64,000 nucleotides of DNA. Source: Rosistilla ulvae. Its GTDB lineage: Bacteria; Planctomycetota; Planctomycetia; Pirellulales; Pirellulaceae. The notes under the pieces were generated by a model that saw nothing but the letters and a program-made list of their open reading frames with translations, made no database searches and was not told the origin of the DNA. A program made the translations under genes and the position numbers. The DNA is taken from NCBI RefSeq assembly GCF_007741475.1, contig NZ_CP036261.1:4589798-4653797 (forward strand), read 5' to 3'. Positions 45,207-54,817 of the stretch are shown piece by piece (the first letter of the stretch is position 1; each line of letters opens with the position of its first letter).

Positions 45207-45449
45207 ATGTTTGTCAAAGAAAGAGCGACTGGCGATCTAGTGCGCATCGAACGCGTCGACGAACTGGCCAACCCGCAATCAAGCTGTGTGCTTGGCTGGC
45301 GGCAGGCGGGTGAAGAGGAGCAAGAGGTGATGCAGTTCCGCAAGGAAGGACTTGTCTTTCCTTCCAACGAACCGTTGCCGCAGTGTTGGTGTGATGCACA
45401 CTACCAATGCACCGATATCGCGAAACGTTATACGCCAGTTGGCCACTAG
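45207..45449 (+). CDS. Small cytoplasmic protein with Cys-rich C-terminal part
   Basis: 80 residues, no signal peptide. It is accepted because of the strong ribosome binding site at 45191-45200. The first 55 residues are rich in charged amino acids (GEEEQEVMQFRKEG). The C-terminal part has CWCDAHYQC, with Cys60, Cys62, His65 and Cys68, plus Cys27 earlier. This could bind a metal, but the spacing matches no finger I know. Family not recognised. It is isolated between two long intergenic stretches. Confidence 0.65.
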   Translation: MFVKERATGDLVRIERVDELANPQSSCVLGWRQAGEEEQEVMQFRKEGLVFPSNEPLPQCWCDAHYQCTDIAKRYTPVGH

Positions 45450-46026
45450 CGCACGCGGCGTCCCCGGGCTGGTCGCAGGATACATCGAACCAGCTCGGGT
45501 CACGCGGCGGTAGGTTAGTGAAGGTAGGCAAGAGCGAACAGCCGTCGATAACAGTGGCCGACATACAGTCAACTGTGAGGACTCGATTGCATCGACGACC
45601 TCCATCCACGTTTTCAGATTGGCAAATCGAGATACCGAACCGATTTACCCGCGGGTACAGCCACCGTGCGATTGGGATCCAGAACGGAGCCCGAATCGCA
45701 TTACAGACAGGCAAACCGGCTGACCAACGCGATTCACTTGGCCAACTGAAAACTGGCGAATTGCGGATGATTGCTCGGATTAGAACCGCCAGTCGGCACG
45801 CGGTCGGGGGCTGCCCCGGATTCCCCCAAGTGACGCGTCGCGTACAATGCCTTCCCGAAGCGATGGATTGAAAACTTTTGCACATCCGCTTGTAGTGACG
45901 ATCCTCGCTAACGATCCAATGCACCCGAGCGGCGAAATCGGGCGTTTTTCTAGAGCAGGCTCTCGCCGCCGCCGGGGACTTGCGACCGATATGCCATCGA
46001 TGGCAACTTAACCCTGCACAGGACAC
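45450..46026. other. 577-base intergenic region, no gene supported
   Basis: Open frames cross this region on both strands (the longest on the minus strand, ending inside the 45207 gene), but their composition is rich in Arg, Cys, Ser and Trp, as in spurious frames. TACAAT at 45843-45848 resembles a -10 box without a good -35. A weak hairpin CCCGA/TCGGG followed by T5 lies at 45924-45949. It could hold an unannotated small RNA, but nothing is specific. Confidence 0.35.
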
Positions 46027-46806
46027 ATGCCTCACCGACACCGAATTCAGTTCCCACCACACGATGCCAATAACCTCGAACAGGATGAGGTCACATTTCA
46101 GCTTGTGGAGGGGGACCGCCGGTTGGAATTACGCTTTCACGACTACGACCAAATCTATCTGCGACCGGGGCTCTACGAGCAAGTCTTCTATGATCGGTTG
46201 AAATGCACGTCGCCCAAGAAAGTTGGCGAGTTGCTGAAACGGACGCTCGACGGCAGCGAACAGAACTTCACCGAGATGCGGGTTCTGGATCTGGGAGCCG
46301 GCAACGGCATGATGGGTGAACTGCTGAAAGCCTACGGTGTCGCTCGGTTGATAGGTGCGGACATCATTCCCGAGGCGAAAGACGCTTGTTACCGCGACCG
46401 TCCTGGGGTCTACGACGAATATTACGTCGCGGATTTCACCAACTTGAAACCGGAACTGGCCGAAGAGATCTCCGATTGGTCGATCGATTGCCTGACCTCG
46501 GTCGCCGCCTTGGGATTTGGAGATATCCCGCCGGAGGCGTTTTTCCAATCGCTGCAGTTCGTCGCTAAGGGAGGCTGGGTGGCGTTTAACATCAAAGAAA
46601 CGTTCCTCGACCGCTCCGACAGTTCGGGCTTCTCGCGATTCATCCGAGAATTGATCTTCTCCAAATACTTGGACATCCATCACATCGAACGCTACCGACA
46701 CCGGTTATCGATGGAAGGAACTCCGCTGTATTATTTCGCCTTGGTCGCGCAAAAGACCGCCGACATCCCAACAGACTTTCTTGAAGTCAACGAGATCGGC
46801 AGCTAG
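46027..46806 (+). CDS. SAM-dependent class I methyltransferase
   Basis: 259 residues. Motif I is MRVLDLGAGNGMMGELL (about 84-100), motif II is LIGADIIPEA, and a later LTSVAALGFGDIPPE and GGWVAFNIKETF form the rest of the Rossmann fold. An N-terminal extension of about 80 residues (with RPGLYEQVFYDRLKC) is conserved-looking in this type. The substrate (small molecule, lipid or protein) cannot be told. It is a single gene, convergent with the alpha/beta hydrolase. A GC-rich hairpin (CCGGCC/GGCCGG at 46844-46866) lies between them. Confidence 0.88.
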   Translation: MPHRHRIQFPPHDANNLEQDEVTFQLVEGDRRLELRFHDYDQIYLRPGLYEQVFYDRLKCTSPKKVGELLKRTLDGSEQNFTEMRVLDLGAGNGMMGELLKAYGVARLIGADIIPEAKDACYRDRPGVYDEYYVADFTNLKPELAEEISDWSIDCLTSVAALGFGDIPPEAFFQSLQFVAKGGWVAFNIKETFLDRSDSSGFSRFIRELIFSKYLDIHHIERYRHRLSMEGTPLYYFALVAQKTADIPTDFLEVNEIGS

Positions 46807-46909
46807 CCATCCCCGGATCGCCGCCATGAAGCTACCGTTCGACCCGGCCTCTCACACGAGGGCCGGATCGAGCGGTGCAGTTTCCAATCGCTCCAGCGTC
46901 CTAAAGCAA

Positions 46910-48964
46910 CTATTCGGCGGAGATTTTCCAGCCCAACGGTTTGGCGGCGGACAACACTTTCTGGGCCGATTCGCTCTCGGACGAGTCGATCGTCAGTGCA
47001 TGTTCCGCGGCGGCGAGTGCCAACAGCCGCGTCACGTCGGTCGCTTTGGATAGTCCCAGCAGAATCGGTCCGTCCGCTAAATCAGCTGGCAATTGGTGCA
47101 GAGCCAACGAGACGTCTGGATTCCCCAAGCTGGCCAAGATCGCCATGCAAGCGGCCGATCCACTTGCTTCGATACGAACGGTTTCTGCCGCTGGCAGCCC
47201 CTCGGCTCGATCGGCGATCAGCGCCAACAGGCCACGGATCTCCGAAACGCCCATCCCATCGATCGATTGGCCGACCAAATGTAACCGGCGGCGCAGATGC
47301 GTCGTCTCTTTTACGTTCTCCATCCAACGCGTCTTGCCATCCCCCTGCAACATCAGAAACAGGACGGCTTCACTCTTGCCAGCGATCTGTTTAGCAACGG
47401 CATCCAACGCGGCAAATTGATCTTTCTCCACGTTGTATTGGATCGTTTTCCCGTCGACGATGAACTGGAGGTTCTCTTGATCGGGCGATCCGACACTAAC
47501 CGTAACGCCATCGATCGGCTTGCCGGTTTGTGGCACCGCAGCGATCACGTAACTCTTCAGCGGCGACGTCGATTCGATTTCCAAGGTTTGAAACACAACG
47601 CCAGCAACAACTTGGCGGTTCACTTCTTTGACCGTTTGCAGATCAAAACCTTCCAAATTCGTCGTCGCTCCCGGAATGTCGCTCAACTGCGACATCCAAT
47701 CGGCTTGCAGATCGCCCCATGCGGCTTTTTCGGTCGGCAGTTTCGCGGTCGCCGGTTGTGGGACAAACCACTCCTGCACATCGGTCACGCGTTGATCGGC
47801 CGGAATCCCGTCGACATAGACTTGCAGTTGTTGTGGTTCGTGTACTTTGCGAGCGACTTCTTCGATCTCGTCGGTCGAATTCTTCAGGTGTTTTTCGAAC
47901 CAGGCAAACGCACCGACTCGCAACGCTTGTGTGTCCTTGTGAGGACCTTCGGTAATGTGGACGGCGACCTTGTCGAGAGCTCCCAAGGCTTCGTAAACCT
48001 TGGTCGTCTTCTGGTACGTGCGAATTACACCGTCCAATGGAAAGATTCGGTCGCGATGCGAATTGGCGAACAACAGCGCCCGCGGAGCGATCATCGCGGC
48101 GACGGTTGCGAAGTCCCATCCGAATCGATTGACCATAAACATGCAATCGCAATGCCCTTCGATGCATCCATCGACCACATGGTTTCGCATGTCGGTGATC
48201 CCAGCGACCGGCACGGCCGCTTTGATGCGTTGGTCCAACGCCGCGGTCCACCACGAATAAGATCCGCCGCCGCTGCGGCCGGTCACTCCAAAACGCTTGG
48301 CGTCCACTTCGGGGCGGGTCTCCAAATAATCGAGTGCACGCATCGAGTTCCATGCTTCGACACCGGCGGGAGTGTAACCGCGGGAAGCCCACCACCACAT
48401 CCCTTTCGAATAGGTGCCGTGATGGATCCCTTCGATCTCACCCAATTGAATCGTATCGATCATCATGCAGACATAGCCATGACGGGCGAACCAGACTCCG
48501 TGGTGATGGTATCCGACCTTGTTGCCATAACTGACGCCATCCTCTTTCACCCGCGCGTGGCCACAGACGTAGAGGATCGTTGGAAACGGTCCCTCGCCAG
48601 CACTTGGCAGATACAGATTCGCACTGACATACAATCCGGGACGCGATTGGAAATGGATTCGTTCCACCGCATACCCGTCGTACTCCATCCGATCGACGAT
48701 CGTTGGCTTCAGATCCGTTCGCTCGGGCCAAGGATTCAGGCCCAACATATCGCGCAGCTGCAGTTCCAATTCAGGCCGCTGGGCGTTCCATTGATCGGCG
48801 GTCAGCGGTTCGGTCAAGCAACGCGATTCAACGGTCGCAGTCCGCTGGGCCAGATAGGCGTCGATCGGCCCGCGGCCGGGATATTCCGCAACGGCCGGGG
48901 TGATCCAAAGTAACGCGAGCGCAAACAGACAGGCACGGTGCGGAAGGGATTTCAGCAGTATCAT
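46910..48964 (-). CDS. Exported alpha/beta hydrolase (acetyl-xylan-esterase/prolyl-oligopeptidase-like)
   Basis: 684 residues. The signal peptide includes CLFALALLWITPAVA. The catalytic domain has the nucleophile-elbow GRSGGGSY, an Asp in SHRDRIFP and the catalytic His in TEGPHKDT, so the Ser-Asp-His triad is complete. An N-terminal accessory part and a C-terminal 250-residue part (from about residue 430) without catalytic motifs are typical of large planctomycete polysaccharide-deacetylating hydrolases. The likely role is removal of acetyl or other ester groups from plant or algal glycans outside the cytoplasm; the substrate is inferred only. Its antisense strand carries a long spurious frame. 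Confidence 0.85.
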   Translation of the reverse strand: MILLKSLPHRACLFALALLWITPAVAEYPGRGPIDAYLAQRTATVESRCLTEPLTADQWNAQRPELELQLRDMLGLNPWPERTDLKPTIVDRMEYDGYAVERIHFQSRPGLYVSANLYLPSAGEGPFPTILYVCGHARVKEDGVSYGNKVGYHHHGVWFARHGYVCMMIDTIQLGEIEGIHHGTYSKGMWWWASRGYTPAGVEAWNSMRALDYLETRPEVDAKRFGVTGRSGGGSYSWWTAALDQRIKAAVPVAGITDMRNHVVDGCIEGHCDCMFMVNRFGWDFATVAAMIAPRALLFANSHRDRIFPLDGVIRTYQKTTKVYEALGALDKVAVHITEGPHKDTQALRVGAFAWFEKHLKNSTDEIEEVARKVHEPQQLQVYVDGIPADQRVTDVQEWFVPQPATAKLPTEKAAWGDLQADWMSQLSDIPGATTNLEGFDLQTVKEVNRQVVAGVVFQTLEIESTSPLKSYVIAAVPQTGKPIDGVTVSVGSPDQENLQFIVDGKTIQYNVEKDQFAALDAVAKQIAGKSEAVLFLMLQGDGKTRWMENVKETTHLRRRLHLVGQSIDGMGVSEIRGLLALIADRAEGLPAAETVRIEASGSAACMAILASLGNPDVSLALHQLPADLADGPILLGLSKATDVTRLLALAAAEHALTIDSSESESAQKVLSAAKPLGWKISAE

Positions 48965-49009
48965 CGATGTTCGGTAGGGTTAAAGGTAGGTAGGGAGAGG
49001 TAGGAAGCA

Positions 49010-50821
49010 TCAGTCTAATTGACGTAGGTCCGCAACAAAATAGTCGTGTTGCACCCAGGCGGGCAGAACGTCGAATCGCATCATCATTTGATTCAAGCCA
49101 ATCATCTGTTCTTGATTTTCCCCATCGCTTGGTAACGCGGGTAACGGGAACAGCACGGCAGCCGCGGTGGGCAAGGATGCAAATCGGGCGATCACCGATT
49201 CCAAGTAGAAGCCTTTGATCGTTCCGCCGATCGCGACCAGATCGACTTCCGCGGCGGAATCCAACGCCATCGCGGCCCGCAGCGTCAGCGGCGGTTGGGA
49301 TTCCGCGACCAACAGGTCTCTGGTCAACGCAGCGATTTGCGGCGAGAAATCGATCGCAGCGGGAACGTTGGCAAACACGCGATCGCGATAAGCCGACAAC
49401 GCAAAACGGCCTCCTCCGGGAATTCGAGTCAGACCGCTTGCGCGAACTTGGGCTTCGAGCAGTTTAGGCGTTGGAACCACAAGCAATTCGGGAGAGCTGA
49501 TCCGCAGCGTCGGTGTTGTCGGCCGACTACTAGACTTCGCAAACAACCCCTGATAATCGTCGGAACTTTGGTTGGCTTGCGCGAACACACTCGCCAACCC
49601 GGGGAAGCTCGAATCCAATTCTTTCGCTTGCGCAGCGGCCAATCGGGCCCGCCAAGTCAACAGATCGTCGGTGGCTCGCCAGTAACGATCGACCAACGCA
49701 TCGGCTTGCGGCGACGCTTTCAACAGCTGAGCCAGCGGTGGCTGAACCGCTCGTGCCAGGTCCGCGGACTGGGTGTGGCCTGCGAGGGGTGCGATCACGT
49801 CGAGGTAACGCATATAGAGGCCCGCGGCATCAGCCGCCGTCGCGCGACTCGCATCGGCGACGATCAATTGCGGCAGCATCGCCAGCATCTTGTTGTTCCA
49901 CTGGGCCGCGGTTTGCGTCCAAGGTCCATGCCCCTGTTTGGGAACCGCATCGAGATTCTGCAGGATCCAATAGATTCCTTGACAGCGGACCAACCCTAGC
50001 TGGGCTGCCTGCCATTTCGCGAAGAACTTTGCAAACGCGTCGGGGCCGGTCGCCGGTGTGCCTTCGATTTCGCAACTGCCGGTTTGACCGATCGATGAAA
50101 TCGCGGCGGTCAGTTCAGCGGAGAAGGCTTCCAGATCGGGCGTCTGGCTCGCGAGGATCTCCTTCAACCTTGTCGCCGAAGCCGCTTTGCGTTCGGTGTG
50201 CCAAGCGTTTTGAAACGAATGGAAGACCGTTTCAAATGGCTTGATGTAGGGCTCGCGCTTCGTGAAATGGATCCAGATCAAATCGTCCCACAATTTTTCT
50301 TCGGCAGACCGATAGGCGGCCGCCGCGGCTTGCAAGTTGCCTTTGGAAGCCAGTTCGCTAATTCGTTGCAGTTCCTTCTCTCGGCCGCGCGTCCCTCTGT
50401 CCAACGCTTTGTAAGCAGCCGCCTCCAGCTTTTGTCCGCGTTGCGTTCGTTCATAAAAGACAGCGCCGTGATGGGCTTCGCCCCACATCTTTTTGCCGCG
50501 GATCCGCAGTTCAAAGCCAGCCGGTTCGCCCATGTCGATCAAATCTTCGGCCAGATGCTCTATTTCAGTTCCGGCAAAGGTGCAACGGGCAATCACTTGG
50601 TGTGAAATCTCTTCGATCCGGCCACTGGTACGCGCCGCATTGATCTCCTCCACATCCTTAAAATTGGCTTTCCAAAGCGATTCGCACTTGGCAACCAGGG
50701 CTTTGCTGTCGCCACACAATCCGTGCACTCCCAAACTTGCATTGGGATCGCGATTGCCGGGATTTGCAATCGCAGGGAGAACAGACACGACAAGCAACAA
50801 CAAGAAAAACAACCGAAACAT
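49010..50821 (-). CDS. Exported helical protein of unknown function
   Basis: 603 residues from the ATG at 50821. The signal peptide is MFRLFFLLLLVVSVLPAIA. The mature chain is mainly helical (KALDRGTRGREKELQRISEL; NLQAAAAAYRSAEEKLWDD) with little low complexity and few cysteines, and a beta-containing end. No catalytic motif or known repeat is visible. It follows the 107-residue protein gene by 123 bases on the same strand, so it may belong to the esterase-MFS operon or stand alone. Function unknown. Confidence 0.7.
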   Translation of the reverse strand: MFRLFFLLLLVVSVLPAIANPGNRDPNASLGVHGLCGDSKALVAKCESLWKANFKDVEEINAARTSGRIEEISHQVIARCTFAGTEIEHLAEDLIDMGEPAGFELRIRGKKMWGEAHHGAVFYERTQRGQKLEAAAYKALDRGTRGREKELQRISELASKGNLQAAAAAYRSAEEKLWDDLIWIHFTKREPYIKPFETVFHSFQNAWHTERKAASATRLKEILASQTPDLEAFSAELTAAISSIGQTGSCEIEGTPATGPDAFAKFFAKWQAAQLGLVRCQGIYWILQNLDAVPKQGHGPWTQTAAQWNNKMLAMLPQLIVADASRATAADAAGLYMRYLDVIAPLAGHTQSADLARAVQPPLAQLLKASPQADALVDRYWRATDDLLTWRARLAAAQAKELDSSFPGLASVFAQANQSSDDYQGLFAKSSSRPTTPTLRISSPELLVVPTPKLLEAQVRASGLTRIPGGGRFALSAYRDRVFANVPAAIDFSPQIAALTRDLLVAESQPPLTLRAAMALDSAAEVDLVAIGGTIKGFYLESVIARFASLPTAAAVLFPLPALPSDGENQEQMIGLNQMMMRFDVLPAWVQHDYFVADLRQLD

Positions 50822-50944
50822 GTCGAACGCTCCTGATAACAGAAGAGGGTGATAAGAATGGAACCATCTTACCACTCGCGTCCCCACGCGTGTGCATTGC
50901 GATCGGTCGTGGCTATCGACAAACGAACAGCCCCCTCTGCAGCG

Positions 50945-51268
50945 TTATCCCTCTTCGACAGCTTCTTTGATCGCTTGGACAATTCCCGGCCGAGAGATTG
51001 CCAACGAGGTCGCTCGATGGACGTCGATCCCCAGTTCTTTACCCAAGCGGATGGCGAGGTCGACGTCGCGGATGCCATGGAACTGGTTCGTCGGCGTCCC
51101 ATCGACATAAATGGTGTCGCGGTCGTTCCGGAAGCTCGATTCCAAAGCGTCCGCCAGTTCTTCGATCCAGGCTTCGGGAACACCTCGGCTGCGGCAGTGC
51201 TCGACCGGCCAGATATCGCGTCCGGTGCATTCGTCCAACAGAGTCAGGGCGAGATGTCGTTGCAGCAT
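50945..51268 (-). CDS. Small cytoplasmic protein of unknown function, coupled to MFS transporter
   Basis: 107 residues. The ATG at 51268 is preceded by GGAGG about 5 bases upstream, which favours it over 51280. No signal peptide or transmembrane segment is present. The sequence has a compact helical look (RDVDLAIRLGKELGIDV; GIVQAIKEAVEEG) and a Trp-containing N-terminal half. It is 15 bases after the MFS gene, hence in that operon. I do not recognise the family. Confidence 0.65.
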   Translation of the reverse strand: MLQRHLALTLLDECTGRDIWPVEHCRSRGVPEAWIEELADALESSFRNDRDTIYVDGTPTNQFHGIRDVDLAIRLGKELGIDVHRATSLAISRPGIVQAIKEAVEEG

Positions 51269-51283
51269 GGGAACCTCCACCGG

Positions 51284-52528
51284 TCAATTAGAAAGACTTG
51301 CCATTCGCGTCGACGTGTCCCCGCGCCACACATAAACGCCCAGCCCAAGCACACAGATCGTGCCGACGGTTGCAAACAACGCGGCGAATCCCAATCGATC
51401 CCCCACGTACCCCAACACCGGTGCACCGACAAGCGTCCCCAGATCCAACATCATCATCGCTAGCGCCGCTCCCGTTCCACGGACCTCGTTTGGAAAAGGC
51501 TGAATCGTCAACGAAGTCATCGTATGAAACATCATCCCGTGGCCGGTCCCCGTCAACAGCGCCGGGACCACGATCAACCATGCGTGCGAAGCGCTGACGA
51601 GGCTGTAGCTGAACATGCCGATCGCCATCGACGCCATCCCCAAGATCAGGATCTTATGTGGCCCGATCCGGTCGGGCAGATCGCCCAACCACAATCGAAC
51701 GGTCACGCCCCAGCCGGCGTAACACAAAAAGAAGATCCCGATCACCGACACCTTGCCGATCGCAAGCGGCGCGTTGTCGATAAAACTGGCGACAAAGATG
51801 AATGGCGCTGTCATGCAGACGCCAAAGACAAAGTCGACCAACAGAATCGCCCCGGGCCAATACTGAAGCGTCGTCGCGACGAAATCGGACAGCTTCACCG
51901 ACCGCCGCGTCCCATTGCTGGCGGGGGTCCGCATCATCAACAAAAACAGCGCCGGCAACAAACTGCTTCCCCCCGCGACGAGAAACAACCAGACAAAATC
52001 GGCCCGCTGTCGGGCGACGAGCGCTGTTTCCGCACCGTTGCCTAAGATCAGATCGCCCAGCCAGGGGCCGATCAACATTCCCACAAATCCCCCCGCCCCC
52101 AAGACGCCAATCGCTTCGGTCCGGCGATGCTCTGGCGCGGTTTGCGAAATGTAGGTCAATCCGCTGGCAAACACGATCGCGGCAGCTAACAACGTGCAGG
52201 CGCGGATCGCATAGATCAATGGATTGAGATCATCCAGGCACACATTGGCCACTGCGGAGAATGAAAACAAAAGGTACCCGTACAACCACATCGTTCGGGA
52301 ACCCAAGCGATTGATCCATTGCGCGATCCAAGGTCGCAAGAACAACCCCAGCGTCGCACTGGCTCCCATGATCATGCCGACCTGCCCCAGATCGCCACCG
52401 AGGAACTCGATCCAACGAGAGTAGTGAGCCATCAGAGTGTTAGCGATCACAAAACACATTTGGCTAGCAAGCGCCAACATGAAGTTGCGGTCGTAAAGAC
52501 GCGGCGTTTTCTCGGTCGCTTCGGTCAC
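51284..52528 (-). CDS. MFS transporter
   Basis: 414 residues. About 12 hydrophobic helices cover residues 20-410 (MLALASQMCFVIANTLM, GLFLRPWIAQWINRLG, IGVLGAGGFVGMLIGPWLG and so on). RPWIAQWINRLGSR lies in the MFS loop 2-3 signature position. The start is chosen as GTG at 52528, whose GTGA overlaps the TGA of the upstream esterase gene by 4 bases, a coupled arrangement; an ATG at 52561 is the alternative. The substrate is unknown and could be efflux of a small molecule or uptake of the esterase's product. Downstream is a 107-residue protein gene. Confidence 0.88.
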   Translation of the reverse strand: MTEATEKTPRLYDRNFMLALASQMCFVIANTLMAHYSRWIEFLGGDLGQVGMIMGASATLGLFLRPWIAQWINRLGSRTMWLYGYLLFSFSAVANVCLDDLNPLIYAIRACTLLAAAIVFASGLTYISQTAPEHRRTEAIGVLGAGGFVGMLIGPWLGDLILGNGAETALVARQRADFVWLFLVAGGSSLLPALFLLMMRTPASNGTRRSVKLSDFVATTLQYWPGAILLVDFVFGVCMTAPFIFVASFIDNAPLAIGKVSVIGIFFLCYAGWGVTVRLWLGDLPDRIGPHKILILGMASMAIGMFSYSLVSASHAWLIVVPALLTGTGHGMMFHTMTSLTIQPFPNEVRGTGAALAMMMLDLGTLVGAPVLGYVGDRLGFAALFATVGTICVLGLGVYVWRGDTSTRMASLSN

Positions 52529-53397
52529 GGTTTCTGCAACGTCGGCGGACCGTCGATCCATCCCAACTTGTTCAAAAACCGGTCCGCTTCGATCACCGTC
52601 TTGTGATACCAAAGGCCATCGTCGTTGCGAACGTTAAAGAAGCCGTGCCCCTGCCCCTGGTAGACATGCAGTTCGCTATCGACTTCCACCGCCAAAGAAT
52701 CGTCGCGGAACTTTTCCGCCGTGGCGACCGGAATCAAACGATCTTCGCTGCCCAAAAACACGATCGACGGCGGATCGTCTTTGCTCAGATTATGCGCTGG
52801 GGAAAACTCCCGATAGCGATCGCCAACGCGGGCCGTTCCCCAGCCACCGGGGCCGTTGTCGTACACCGGGTTGAACAACAGCATCGCCTGGCTCTTGGCC
52901 GAGACGGGCAGATCATCGGTCGCCGCATCCCCGCCGTCGACACAGCCGACAAACGCGGCCAGATGGCCACCCGCCGATCCACCCGCCGACGCGATGCGAT
53001 TCGGATCGATTCCAAACTGTTCGCTGCGAGCCCGAATCCAACGCATCGCCGATTTGGCGTCCTGGACGCAATCGACCGGAGGTGTCTTGGATTTGCGATC
53101 CAACAAACGATATTGCACCTGGAAACAGACCACGCCGCGAGAGGCAAAGTACTGGCTGTGAGAATTGAACTGTCCCGGTTCGCCCCCGACCCAGCCGCCG
53201 CCATGAAAGAAGACGATTGCCGGACGCGGTTGCTTCGACTCCGCCCCCGCAGGCTCCGTGACGTAAAGCATCAAATCTCGCCCATCCACCGTTTTGTAAA
53301 CGTGAGCAGGCGCGTCGGGTTTAGCAAAACAGACCGCGACCGGCGCAACACCCAACAAAATCGCAAACGACAAGAATCGGCAAAGGCTTGGCATCAA
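52525..53397 (-). CDS. Exported alpha/beta hydrolase (carboxylesterase, BD-FAE-like)
   Basis: 290 residues. A signal peptide is present (LSFAILLGVAPVAVCFA). HGGGWVGG forms the oxyanion hole, GGSAGGH holds the nucleophile Ser, SEDRLIP the Asp, and QGHGFF the His. The fold and motifs match the BD-FAE/Axe1-type esterases that clip acetyl or feruloyl groups from glycans. The stop codon overlaps the MFS start by 4 bases, indicating co-expression. Substrate inferred only. Confidence 0.88.
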   Translation of the reverse strand: MMPSLCRFLSFAILLGVAPVAVCFAKPDAPAHVYKTVDGRDLMLYVTEPAGAESKQPRPAIVFFHGGGWVGGEPGQFNSHSQYFASRGVVCFQVQYRLLDRKSKTPPVDCVQDAKSAMRWIRARSEQFGIDPNRIASAGGSAGGHLAAFVGCVDGGDAATDDLPVSAKSQAMLLFNPVYDNGPGGWGTARVGDRYREFSPAHNLSKDDPPSIVFLGSEDRLIPVATAEKFRDDSLAVEVDSELHVYQGQGHGFFNVRNDDGLWYHKTVIEADRFLNKLGWIDGPPTLQKP

Positions 53398-53572
53398 AGC
53401 ACCATTCGTGGCGAGTGGGGGGACGGAAGAGGGAAGCAGAAACAGTCGAAGCGGCTTCAGCGGGAGGGAGGGGAGAGATTCGCACCGGCTAGCGGTGAGG
53501 GTGGGCGTTTTTCGCGTTACCTGGGGGCTGCGTCAACGGGACGCACCACCCCATGTTCTACCGGGCCAAACA

Positions 53573-54349
53573 TTAAGCGCGTTGCGCCTTGGTTCGCGCC
53601 TCACGCAGACCTCGGCTGAGGATATCACGCAACAGCGGCGAGTAGTCTTCATACTTCGCTTGATCCGGAGCTCCCGTCGAGAACTGATAGATCGCATCGC
53701 GAGGCTTGACGCCCAGCGACAACAGCGTGCTGCTGACGGTTCCGTAATCGTTGCCGCGAACAACCATCGAAGGTCGGCCGGGCAGAGTCGGAGTGCGAGC
53801 GAAGACCTTGCTGGCAACGGCCAGGAACTTGACGGGCGAGTCGAGCGTTTGCAACGTCAACAATCGACGCGCCATCGCGACACGTTCGTCGGTCGGATCG
53901 TTCAAGTTGCGAGAACCGATAATGTTCAGCCCCTCGACGAGTTCGACGACTTCGTGCTCTTCTTCCGAATGGATCGCGAAGCCCGCAGTGGCGTCGGCGA
54001 TCATGATGTTGCATCCTTCGTATCGCGTCTTGCTCAATTCGGTTTGGGCTTTTTCCAAAGCCTTCCGCGACGATCCGCAACGCAACAGATCCAGACACAA
54101 CAAGCCACGAGATCGCTGCCCAAACAAAGGGGTCACGGTCGCACGGTTGCAAATTCCTACAAACATCCCATTCTGGTTCACACCCAGCCAAGTCCCACCA
54201 CCGCGTTGGTCGATTCCGCACAGGACGCGCGGTTTTCCCGACTGGATCGAGGGGGCCAAACTGGGGCGGTCGAAGTATTCTTCACGGTTCGCCGCGACCA
54301 AGACTGGGCTTTCAGGAACCAATTGATATTGCAAAGCCAATAAGCACAT
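53573..54349 (-). CDS. NRDE/TANGO2-family protein
   Basis: 258 residues. The ATG at 54349 gives MCLLALQY, with Cys2 at the N-terminus as in the NRDE family; a TTG at 54370 would hide it. The NRDE motif reads VAANREEYFDRP. The rest matches the family layout, with GGGTWLGVN and GRDPLLFG-like blocks further on. TANGO2 proteins are reported to bind or move haem in animals; the bacterial role is unclear. No signal peptide, so probably cytoplasmic. It is divergent from the FliN-like run. Confidence 0.85.
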   Translation of the reverse strand: MCLLALQYQLVPESPVLVAANREEYFDRPSLAPSIQSGKPRVLCGIDQRGGGTWLGVNQNGMFVGICNRATVTPLFGQRSRGLLCLDLLRCGSSRKALEKAQTELSKTRYEGCNIMIADATAGFAIHSEEEHEVVELVEGLNIIGSRNLNDPTDERVAMARRLLTLQTLDSPVKFLAVASKVFARTPTLPGRPSMVVRGNDYGTVSSTLLSLGVKPRDAIYQFSTGAPDQAKYEDYSPLLRDILSRGLREARTKAQRA

Positions 54350-54817
54350 CGTGGTAAGGTCACTTTCCAAAGATCAGAGGCTTAGAATCGTTTAACATCG
54401 GCAAAAATTGCCGAACTGGTCTCCTGCACCAGCTCAACTAAATGTATCGCGTTGCGCCCCCCGGTTGCACCCCCTACCGGGGGGTTCCGCCGAGGAATTT
54501 GAATCCTTCTCGTTTTCCGCAATTCCCTCTACCGAGCAACGGTAAACTATTCGCTGTCCTTAGTTTACGTATCCCGACACGGTTTGGTTCAGAGGCTGTT
54601 GAGGGAGCATTTCAACGGTCTGGTTCACTTTTCGCAACAGGCAGACCGCAGCGAATACAAAAAAGAGAACCGTTACACGCATTGGGTTCGGTGCGTGAAA
54701 CAGCCAAATCTGGCTTGAAGGGACCCTATCGCCGATGCCGATGATAGGAAAACGCTGCGTGCGGACAATTTGCGTCTTCCAACCCAACCGCCACATGCGC
54801 CGTCACTTCAATCTCCA
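54350..54817. other. Divergent intergenic region with a GC hairpin
   Basis: 468 bases between divergent genes. A perfect 9-bp hairpin CCCCCCGGT/ACCGGGGGG lies at 54457-54484 with a 10-base loop, and no T-run follows. Overlapping open frames here have no ribosome binding site. It should contain the promoters of the NRDE gene and the FliN-like gene. Confidence 0.45.

Noticed and set aside
45214-46062. A 282-codon minus-strand frame and overlapping plus-strand frames in 45407-45871
   Set aside because: They overlap a small gene with a strong ribosome binding site, are rich in Trp, Cys, Ser and Arg without pattern, and have no good start.
47297-48913. A 538-codon plus-strand frame opposite the large alpha/beta hydrolase
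   Set aside because: The minus-strand gene has a signal peptide and a full catalytic triad. The plus-strand frame is Arg/His/Gln-rich without motifs, as typical for antisense frames in GC-rich DNA.
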